The notes under the pieces: model-generated | The model's database searches: none | The model's input: the letters and a program-made list of their open reading frames with translations, nothing else | What the model was told of the DNA's origin: nothing | Program-made: the position numbers and the translations under genes | From: an uncultured Schwartzia sp. | GTDB taxonomy: Bacteria > Bacillota > Negativicutes > Selenomonadales > Selenomonadaceae | Assembly (NCBI GenBank): GCA_905372875.1 | Contig: CAJPQU010000012.1 | Span: 1 to 21,826 of the forward strand | Reading direction: 5' to 3' | DNA: 21,826 nt | In this document: positions 16,657 through 21,826 of the stretch, piece by piece | How positions within the stretch are numbered: position 1 is the first letter of the stretch | Layout of the letters: the number at the start of each line of letters is the position of its first letter

Positions 16657-17535
16657 TCACTGTTTTCGCGACAGCAAAAATTCCGCCAAAGCCCGCAGGA
16701 AATCTGCCCTGTCCCCCAAAGGAGTCAAAGCTTCCACCGCCGTCGCCACCGCGTCCCGGGCCATCTTTTCCGCGCCCGGCAGAGTGGCCAAGGTCACGTA
16801 AGTCGTCTTGTGATTGCGTTCATCGCTTCCCGCTGGTTTTCCAATGTCTTCGGTGGCCCCTGTCACATCAAGAATGTCGTCGGTGATCTGAAACGCCAGA
16901 CCAAAAGACTCGGCGTAGCGGGTCAAAGACACCAGTTCCGCAGCGTCTCCGCCGGCTAAAATAGCTCCGGCCCGCACTGCCGCCCGAAAAAGCGCTCCCG
17001 TCTTTCCCATGTGCATGCGGCGCAAAGTAATGATATTCACCTGCTGCCCTTCCGCTCCCAAATCCATGGCCTGACCGCCTACCATTCCCTTTGCTCCTGC
17101 CGCTTCGCTTACTTCGCGCAAAACAGTCAGCTTCACAGCGTCGGACACACCGTGCTGGCGCAGCAAAACCTCAAAGGCAAGGGTCAGGAGAGCGTCGCCG
17201 GCCAAAGTCGCCATACCCGCCCCGTAAACCTTATGATTCGTCAGTTTCCCGCGACGATAATCGTCATTATCCATCGCCGGCAGATCGTCATGAATGAGGG
17301 AATACGTGTGTATCATCTCTATGGCGCAGGCGGATGTCAGATATTCTTCTCCCCGTCCTCCCACGGCCTCCGCCGCCGCCATCAAGAGAATAGGGCGTAG
17401 ACGCTTTCCCCCGGCCATGAGGCTGTATTCCATGGACGATGCCAAGGTTTTATCCAAGACATCACCGGGGCGAAGCTCCCCTGCCAGCGCCGCTTCAACT
17501 TGTTCCCGTTTCTTCTTCCACTCTGCCTGCAACAT
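16657..17535 (-). CDS. ispA: Farnesyl diphosphate synthase / short-chain polyprenyl synthase
   Basis: Condenses isopentenyl and allylic diphosphates to farnesyl (perhaps geranylgeranyl) diphosphate, using the dxs pathway's products. The 292 residues show GGKRLRP (42-48), the first aspartate-rich motif HDDLPAMDND (82-91) of the bacterial DDxxxxD type, GDALLTLAFEVL, MVGGQAMDLGAEG (about 151-163), GKTGALF and the second aspartate motif DDILD (219-223). Length is typical. The ATG at 17535 is about 12 bases from the GGGAG that ends xseB, a long spacing without a better in-frame start. Product chain length is inferred only. Confidence 0.95.
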   Translation of the reverse strand: MLQAEWKKKREQVEAALAGELRPGDVLDKTLASSMEYSLMAGGKRLRPILLMAAAEAVGGRGEEYLTSACAIEMIHTYSLIHDDLPAMDNDDYRRGKLTNHKVYGAGMATLAGDALLTLAFEVLLRQHGVSDAVKLTVLREVSEAAGAKGMVGGQAMDLGAEGQQVNIITLRRMHMGKTGALFRAAVRAGAILAGGDAAELVSLTRYAESFGLAFQITDDILDVTGATEDIGKPAGSDERNHKTTYVTLATLPGAEKMARDAVATAVEALTPLGDRADFLRALAEFLLSRKQ

Positions 17536-17542
17536 GATGGGC

Positions 17543-17782
17543 TCAGTCTCCCTCTATTTTCAGTTCCATCTCTTCCACGCCGCCCGCGGCATTTTTCCGC
17601 ACCATAAGGTCCATCGTTTTTTCTGCCCGCTCCAAAGCCTGAGCGCACTTCTGCGCCAGAAGGATGCCGCGGCTGTAGCCTTCCATCAGTTCCGCCAGTT
17701 CCGGCTCCCCTTCTTCCATGCGGGCTACAATCTCTTCCAACTCTGCCAGCGATACCTCAAAGGAAGGTTCTTTCTTTGCCAT
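17543..17782 (-). CDS. xseB: Exodeoxyribonuclease VII small subunit
   Basis: Small helical subunit that wraps the large subunit of exonuclease VII, a single-strand-specific DNase. The 79 residues match the family length (70-85), with the helical core FEVSLAELEEIVARMEEGE, ELAELMEGYSRGILL, and AQKCAQALERAEKTM. A longer open frame to 18142 exists in this phase but overlaps xseA entirely; the ATG at 17782 coincides with the xseA stop (TGATG), which is the expected coupling. ispA follows after seven bases. Confidence 0.94.
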   Translation of the reverse strand: MAKKEPSFEVSLAELEEIVARMEEGEPELAELMEGYSRGILLAQKCAQALERAEKTMDLMVRKNAAGGVEEMELKIEGD

Positions 17783-18987
17783 CACGCCATCTCTCCCTTC
17801 CGAAATTCCGTCACGCGAGCCTTGAAACGACCGTCCGCCAACATGACCTCCACATTTTCTTCCGGCCGTACCTGCCGAATACTGCGGATCACATCCCCAT
17901 CGGGAGTAGAAATGATCCCATAGCCGCGCCGAAGCACCCGCACCGGGCTTAAAAGCTCCATCTTTTCTATCGCCGAAGTCAATCGCTGGCGCTTTGCGGT
18001 ATGCCACTTCTCCGTCAGCCGCTGAAAACGCTCTTCCACCGTATCCAAGCGCTGTCGGAAAAACCGCAAAAAACGCTGCGGTTCGCGAAAAAACGATTGC
18101 CGCGTGAGCGCCGCCAGCCGTGTCCGTTTTGCCTTCATCCAACCATCCCGGGCATTTTCTACGCGCGCCTGCAAACCGGCAACGTGACGGCGCAGCTCTT
18201 CCCCGTCGGGAACGGCTAATTCTGCCGCCTGTGAAGGGGTCGCTGCCCGGACATCCGCTGCCAAATCGGCCAACGTGTAGTCCGTTTCGTGACCTACCGC
18301 CGAAATCACCGGGATACGCGATGCCGCAACGGCCCGAACGACGATTTCTTCATTAAAGGCCCAAAGATCTTCCGCCGAACCGCCGCCCCGCCCCACGATG
18401 AGAACGTCAACCGGGTACATTTCATTAAAGAACAAAATCCCTGCCGCCACTTGCGCAGCCGCTTCTTCCCCCTGTACGGCAGCCGGATAAAGTACCAGCC
18501 GCACTCGGGGCCAACGTCGTTTGGCCACACGGAAAATATCCCGCAGTACCGCCCCCGAAGGGGATGTCACGACGCCGATCGTTTTCGGGAAAGGTGGCAG
18601 CGGTTTCTTTCGTTCCGCGTCAAAAAGCCCTTCCGCCGAAAGCCGCGCCTTTAGCTGCTCGTAAGCCGCCGCCAATGCCCCGGCTCCATCGGGAATCACC
18701 CGTTCTACATAGAGCTGATACACACCGTCGCGCTCATACACAGAGATATTTCCTGCCGCGATGATCTGCATGCCGTTTTCCGGCAAGAAAGGGAGCTGCT
18801 CCGCCCAGCGGCGAAACAGCACGCACCGAAGAGTCGCTTTATCATCTTTCAAGACAAAGTAACCATGTCCCGAAGCATATAATTTGAAATTGGAAATTTC
18901 GCCCCGTACCATGATGTTTTGCAGGAGAGCCTCGTGGTCGAACATATTCTTGATGAAGCGGGTGACGTCGCTGACCCCGTGAACCAT
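17782..18987 (-). CDS. xseA: Exodeoxyribonuclease VII large subunit
   Basis: Catalytic subunit of exonuclease VII, degrading single-stranded DNA from both ends. The 401 residues have an N-terminal OB-fold (about 1-100) with VRGEISNFKLYASGHGYFVLKD, the catalytic domain with IGVVTSPSGAVLRDI (about 137-151), VGRGGGSAEDLWAFNEE (about 195-211) and VGHETDYTLADLAADVRAATPS, then a coiled-coil (about 260-340). It is shorter than E. coli XseA (456). The start is well supported: AGGAGG (18994-18999) lies six bases before the ATG. The gene lies just downstream of an intrinsic terminator, and a promoter between them has almost no room. Confidence 0.97.
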   Translation of the reverse strand: MVHGVSDVTRFIKNMFDHEALLQNIMVRGEISNFKLYASGHGYFVLKDDKATLRCVLFRRWAEQLPFLPENGMQIIAAGNISVYERDGVYQLYVERVIPDGAGALAAAYEQLKARLSAEGLFDAERKKPLPPFPKTIGVVTSPSGAVLRDIFRVAKRRWPRVRLVLYPAAVQGEEAAAQVAAGILFFNEMYPVDVLIVGRGGGSAEDLWAFNEEIVVRAVAASRIPVISAVGHETDYTLADLAADVRAATPSQAAELAVPDGEELRRHVAGLQARVENARDGWMKAKRTRLAALTRQSFFREPQRFLRFFRQRLDTVEERFQRLTEKWHTAKRQRLTSAIEKMELLSPVRVLRRGYGIISTPDGDVIRSIRQVRPEENVEVMLADGRFKARVTEFRKGEMA

Positions 18988-19010
18988 AGGACACCTCCTG
19001 ACCGCATGAT

Positions 19011-19038
19011 AAGAAAAAAGCCAGACCCATCGCCTGGC
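19011..19038 (-). terminator. Intrinsic terminator between nusB and xseA
   Basis: On the minus-strand RNA, GCCAGGC-GAUGG-GUCUGGC forms a 7-bp stem (one G-U pair, five-base loop), followed at once by UUUUUUCUU. It begins nine bases after the nusB stop. Only about 11 bases separate the U-run from the xseA Shine-Dalgarno, so this terminator must either be partly read through or xseA onward must use a promoter inside nusB. Confidence 0.75.
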
Positions 19039-19047
19039 GTGCCGCTC

Positions 19048-19485
19048 TCATTTGTTTCCGACCATCGCGCCGAGAATACCGTTGATGAATCGACCGGATT
19101 CATCGGTACCGAACCGTTTGGCCAGCTCAACGGCCTCATTGATCACGATGCCCGGCCGCGCTTTTGGCATAAAGCGCAATTCATAGACAGCCATGCGCAG
19201 GATACTACGGTCGATCCCCGGCATCCGCGACAACTTCCAACCTTTTGACAGATCGGCAATGGCGCTGTCTATTTCCGCAATCTTTTCCCATGTTCCCAGG
19301 ACCAGCGCCCGGGCAAAGCTTTCGTCCAATTCGGAAACATTATAGCGACCCGCTTTTTCTGTGCCATCCTGCCAGGCCGCCTGAAGAGCTGTCTCCGCCG
19401 CACCCTCCTCCTGCGTCGCCGGGACATTCATATCCAACTGAAACAACGCCTGCATGGCCGCTTCCCGTGCGCGTCTTCGACTCAT
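19048..19485 (-). CDS. nusB: Transcription antitermination factor NusB
   Basis: Binds boxA RNA with NusE (S10) and promotes processive transcription of rRNA operons. The 145 residues show RRRAREAAMQALFQLD (about 3-18), the mid-protein SKGWKLSRMPGIDRSILRMAVYEL (about 80-103), and INEAVELAKRFGTDESGRFINGIL near the C-terminus, which identify the family. The start ATG has GGAAGGG four bases upstream. It is preceded by the DUF2273 gene after 24 bases and followed by a terminator. In Bacillus subtilis nusB likewise follows an Asp23-family gene, so the location is conserved. Confidence 0.96.
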   Translation of the reverse strand: MSRRRAREAAMQALFQLDMNVPATQEEGAAETALQAAWQDGTEKAGRYNVSELDESFARALVLGTWEKIAEIDSAIADLSKGWKLSRMPGIDRSILRMAVYELRFMPKARPGIVINEAVELAKRFGTDESGRFINGILGAMVGNK

Positions 19486-19509
19486 TCTACCCTTCCATTC
19501 TCATTTGTT

Positions 19510-19755
19510 CTATTTCCAACGGCGATAATCGGCCATTTTCCAGTCACGAAGACGCTCCAGCCAATCATCATCGCCGCTGTCCACCTTCCGTCCCAGCCAG
19601 ACGCCGACGACAGTGCAGAAAAGAACAAACATCGTGGCAAAGAAACCAAAAAGAAGTATAGCAATGCCCACAAACGCTCCGAAAATAGCGCCCATAAAGC
19701 AACCGCGGTGCTTCTCCCATAACCATTCAATCAGCCGCTTGATATCATCTTTCAT
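19510..19755 (-). CDS. DUF2273 small membrane protein
   Basis: Small membrane protein of the DUF2273 family, commonly encoded beside Asp23 and AmaP genes in Firmicutes; precise function unknown. The 81 residues have an N-terminal amphipathic stretch (IKRLIEWLWEKHRGCFMGAI), a hydrophobic hairpin (about 20-56) containing GAFVGIAILLFGFFATMF and VVGVWLGRK, and a basic/acidic tail. The start ATG has GGTGG seven bases upstream. It lies 17 bases after amaP and 24 before nusB, clearly in the same operon. Confidence 0.85.
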   Translation of the reverse strand: MKDDIKRLIEWLWEKHRGCFMGAIFGAFVGIAILLFGFFATMFVLFCTVVGVWLGRKVDSGDDDWLERLRDWKMADYRRWK

Positions 19756-19772
19756 CGTGCCGCCACCATTTC

Positions 19773-20333
19773 TCAGTTGACCCGTTTTTGCATCTTCTCC
19801 GCCGCCCGAATCTCCGTGACCGCTACATCCAGTACAAATTCTTTGATGCCTAACGTGTCGGTCACCCGCTGCCGTATTTCGGTGCGAATGAGATCGGACA
19901 GCGACGCGACGTTTTCTTTCTCCTCCACAGCCACCCCCAGGGAAATGTACACCGTAGAATTCTCACCGCTCCGGCGGGCGCTGACATTGGCCTGTGCTTT
20001 CGAAACTCCGGCAATTTCCAGGACGCTTTTTTCCACCATGTCTCGTACCGCGGCCACCGAAACTCGCACTTCGCCGCCCGCGCTATGAAGAACGACAGCT
20101 TCTTCCTCTCTGGGCTTTTTTTCTGAAACAAGACTGCACCCCATGAGGTGAACGCTCCACAAAAAAGCCACCGCCGCTCCGGCCAGCGTTTCCCACCGGG
20201 ACAAGAGGAACGCCATTTCATTCTCGATCACTGCCTGGGGCAAGAGATGCAGACAAAGTGCCGCCAATCCCAGTGAGGCCAGCGCAACAGCCAGCGCGTA
20301 AAGGAACAGCAAAAAACGGTTGAAATATCCCAT
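19773..20333 (-). CDS. amaP: Alkaline shock response membrane anchor protein AmaP
   Basis: In Staphylococcus AmaP anchors the Asp23 envelope-stress protein to the membrane. The 186 residues have two hydrophobic helices (about 5-32 and 48-66) followed by a cytoplasmic Asp23-like domain with VRVSVAAVRDMVEKSVLEIAGVS and VYISLGVAVEEKENVASLS. The frame could start at GTG 20342 or ATG 20339, but GAGG (20342-20345) is eight bases from ATG at 20333, which is preferred. It is the first gene of the amaP-DUF2273-nusB operon and is served by a good promoter 55-80 bases upstream. No separate Asp23 gene is seen in the window. Confidence 0.85.
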   Translation of the reverse strand: MGYFNRFLLFLYALAVALASLGLAALCLHLLPQAVIENEMAFLLSRWETLAGAAVAFLWSVHLMGCSLVSEKKPREEEAVVLHSAGGEVRVSVAAVRDMVEKSVLEIAGVSKAQANVSARRSGENSTVYISLGVAVEEKENVASLSDLIRTEIRQRVTDTLGIKEFVLDVAVTEIRAAEKMQKRVN

Positions 20334-20386
20334 ACCCATCACCTCGCAAAAACCACCGAACCATACTGCTACCGTAATACAGAAGC

Positions 20387-20415
20387 ATTATATCACGCGG
20401 GATGGATTTATACAA
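20387..20415 (-). promoter_or_regulatory. Sigma-70-type promoter for amaP-DUF2273-nusB
   Basis: On the minus strand TTGTAT (20415-20410) and a perfect TATAAT (20392-20387) are separated by 17 bases. Transcription would start near 20380, giving a leader of about 47 bases. The -35 is weak, matching consensus in its first three bases only, but the -10 and spacing are ideal. Confidence 0.65.
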
Positions 20416-20615
20416 GGCGCTGAATATTTATAAACATAGCCGTTTGTAGAGTTACGATACACAGGTGCATACAGACAAAAAGACAGCCCGATATTTGTTA
20501 TTTCATTGGCAACAGCTTTGACACATGTACCATATCTTTCCTCTAATCCTTCAGGATGAGAACCTCCTAAGCGATGTCTGCTTTCTTTTCTTCTTGTATA
20601 ACAACGGTTTGTCAA
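20388..20615 (-). other. Unrecognised open frame in the gap, possible gene remnant
   Basis: A 75-codon frame with a TTG start, rich in Arg, Tyr, Cys and Asn and unlike neighbouring codon use (AT-rich third positions). It lies in the otherwise gene-free stretch 20334-20849. It includes RRKESRHRLGGSHPEGLEERYG and a Tyr/Asn-rich C-terminus. No ribosome-binding site precedes the TTG, an in-frame stop sits only about ten codons further upstream, and the frame's end overlaps the amaP promoter. I recognise no family. It may be a decayed gene or mobile-element fragment, or chance. Confidence 0.25.
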
Positions 20616-20619
20616 ACCG
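20605..20619. repeat. Short palindrome CGGTTT-GTC-AAACCG
   Basis: A perfect six-base inverted repeat with a three-base loop lies in the AT-rich gap. It contains a TTGACA on the minus strand without a matching -10. It could be an operator or the end of a decayed element; nothing decides between these. Confidence 0.3.
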
Positions 20620-20667
20620 ATAAGTGCCGCGCTCTCACGATAAGGATCTCAAAGTTTATGAAATAGA

Positions 20668-20702
20668 ATTGTATATTTCACCAAAATATTTACCAATACA
20701 AT
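20668..20702. repeat. Inverted repeat ATTGTAT...ATACAAT around the receptor -35
   Basis: Two perfect seven-base arms (20668-20674 and 20696-20702) are separated by 21 bases and flank or overlap the -35 region of the receptor promoter. The position suits a repressor site. It does not match a standard Fur box, and AT-rich DNA yields such repeats by chance. Confidence 0.3.
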
Positions 20703-20718
20703 ATTTTCATGTTATAAT
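20690..20718 (+). promoter_or_regulatory. Promoter for the TonB-dependent receptor
   Basis: TTACCA (20690-20695) and TATAAT (20713-20718) are spaced by 17 bases, with TGT just before the -10 forming an extended element. Transcription would begin near 20725, giving a leader of about 125 bases. I see no recognisable riboswitch in that leader. Confidence 0.65.
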
Positions 20719-20849
20719 AAAGTATTCCTAAGAACTGTCCAATGCGCTTTGGAAATCATTTCCCATCCTCCTGATTCCGTTGGGCTTGGATAAAATCTGT
20801 TCACCGATTTATTTCATTTTTATTAATCCGTAGGAAAGGATGATCTTTC

Positions 20850-21826
20850 ATGTTGAAGAATAACGAGGCGCGGCCAAAAATTTTTCTTCCTCAGAAACAA
20901 CGATTCCCCAAACGTACTGTACTGACCGTCATGGTTCTCACAGGATTATATTTTGGAAACGCTGCCGCTTACGCGGCAGCCGCCTCTTCCCCGCCAAAGA
21001 CAGCGGAAGAAAACGACATCGCGTATTCGTATGTCTTGCAGGATGTATTGGTATGGGGAAACCGTTGGGATTCCATTTCCGTCGGACAAACATCGGAGGA
21101 TCTCCCCGGTGGATATATCTCTCAGGGAGCACGGTTGGGCTTTCTGGGCGAAACGAGCATTCTGAAGACGCCCTTCACCCAATTTAGCTTTACCGAAAAG
21201 GCGATTCAGGATTACGGCGATCCCAGTCAGCCGATTAACAGTGTCGCCGTCAATATGCCGTCAGTAAAAACGAGCGGCTGTACGATGTATAACGACTTTT
21301 CCATCCGCGGGCAAAATTTGAACGGATACCAAATGTACTTAAACGGAATTCCCGATATGTTTAAACAAGCGAATACGCCGATTAATTTTGCGGAGCGCCT
21401 TGAAGTTGCTTCCGGTCCCAATAAAGGAATCACGGGTACCGCCGCCAACGAATCGGCTGGCGGGTTAGTAAATATTGTAAGCAAACGGGCCAACGGCAAT
21501 TACGCGAAAGTAACCACCATCTTTTCCGGTCACAGCTCATTCGGGCAGCTAATCGATGTGAGCCGCCGTTTCGGAAAAAACAACGAGTGGGGGCTGCGCA
21601 TTAACGCGCAGAATGTGAACGGAGAAACGGCTATTGAGGATGAACGCTTAACGAATCGCGACATTACGTTAAATTTTGATCATAAAACGGCCAACAGCTA
21701 TACGAATTTATTCATGGGATATTTTTATTCTAAGCAGAAGAACGGCCAGCGCTGGTTCGGCTTTCGCGGGCCAGATTTCAAAGCTGCCTCTGCCGTTCTC
21801 CGAGCCCCTGATGCGGCCAAAAATCT
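20850..21826 (+). CDS. TonB-dependent outer-membrane receptor, siderophore type (partial)
   Basis: Outer-membrane beta-barrel that takes up ligands such as ferric siderophores using TonB energy; the ligand is not known. The first 325 residues are present and the rest runs past the window. A basic N-region of about 22 residues precedes a hydrophobic core (TVLTVMVLTGLYF) and Ala-rich cleavage region near 40-46, a signal peptide. A TonB-box-like DVLVWG lies near 65-70. The plug domain follows, with YNDFSIRGQNLNGYQMYLNG, AERLEVASGP and GGLVNIVSKR, and barrel strands begin about residue 220. The start ATG has AAGGA nine bases upstream. This gene is oriented away from the housekeeping cluster and marks a diderm host. 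Confidence 0.92.
   Translation, partial: MLKNNEARPKIFLPQKQRFPKRTVLTVMVLTGLYFGNAAAYAAAASSPPKTAEENDIAYSYVLQDVLVWGNRWDSISVGQTSEDLPGGYISQGARLGFLGETSILKTPFTQFSFTEKAIQDYGDPSQPINSVAVNMPSVKTSGCTMYNDFSIRGQNLNGYQMYLNGIPDMFKQANTPINFAERLEVASGPNKGITGTAANESAGGLVNIVSKRANGNYAKVTTIFSGHSSFGQLIDVSRRFGKNNEWGLRINAQNVNGETAIEDERLTNRDITLNFDHKTANSYTNLFMGYFYSKQKNGQRWFGFRGPDFKAASAVLRAPDAAKN

Noticed and set aside
17294..17923. 209-codon frame on the plus strand
   Set aside because: It crosses ispA, xseB and xseA in antisense, all of which are well supported.
20725..20849. Riboswitch (for example cobalamin) in the receptor leader
   Set aside because: The leader is too short and no conserved riboswitch boxes or strong stems are visible.
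20938..21499. Several minus-strand frames opposite the receptor
   Set aside because: The plus-strand frame has a signal peptide and plug-domain motifs; the opposite frames are shadows.
1..21826. CRISPR array, phage, intact insertion sequence, tRNA or rRNA
   Set aside because: No regularly spaced repeats, transposase or integrase motifs, cloverleaf or rRNA sequence were seen.

Overview
The window reads as chromosomal DNA from a diderm (outer-membrane-bearing) Firmicute, most likely a member of the Negativicutes. The gene families are Firmicute-like: mutS2, amaP, a DUF2273 gene, and an xseA-xseB-ispA-dxs-tlyA-nadK-argR-recN cluster. At the right end, however, lies an outer-membrane TonB-dependent receptor, which needs a Gram-negative-type envelope. 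Genus is not resolvable by eye.

Positions 1-20333 carry an almost unbroken run of 18 genes on the minus strand, most separated by a few bases or overlapping. In transcription order (right to left) they are: amaP and DUF2273 (membrane/stress), nusB (antitermination), then a clear intrinsic terminator, xseA and xseB (exonuclease VII), ispA and dxs (isoprenoid precursors), tlyA (rRNA methylation), nadK, argR, recN, a nudF-like ADP-ribose pyrophosphatase, an M50 membrane protease, scpA and scpB (condensin partners of SMC), a small single-pass membrane protein, a tandem U32 protein, mutS2, a class A penicillin-binding protein, and tyrS, which is cut by the left edge. Several real starts are GTG or TTG and were chosen by their Shine-Dalgarno sequences.

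Positions 20334-20849 form the only large gap. It is AT-rich and holds a minus-strand promoter for amaP-DUF2273-nusB, a plus-strand promoter for the receptor, two inverted repeats, and an open frame of unknown origin that looks like a remnant. From 20850 a siderophore-type TonB-dependent receptor runs off the right edge on the plus strand.

The middle of the window matches, from memory, the Bacillus subtilis order yqhY-nusB-folD-xseA-xseB-ispA-dxs-yqxC-ahrC-recN, with three differences: an AmaP gene in place of a free-standing Asp23 gene, no folD, and nadK between tlyA and argR. I see no CRISPR array, intact insertion sequence, phage, tRNA or rRNA, and no convincing new multi-gene system. The most informative oddities are the terminator directly after nusB, the uncharacterised small membrane protein beside scpB, the doubled iron-sulfur U32 protein, and the unexplained ORF in the gap.
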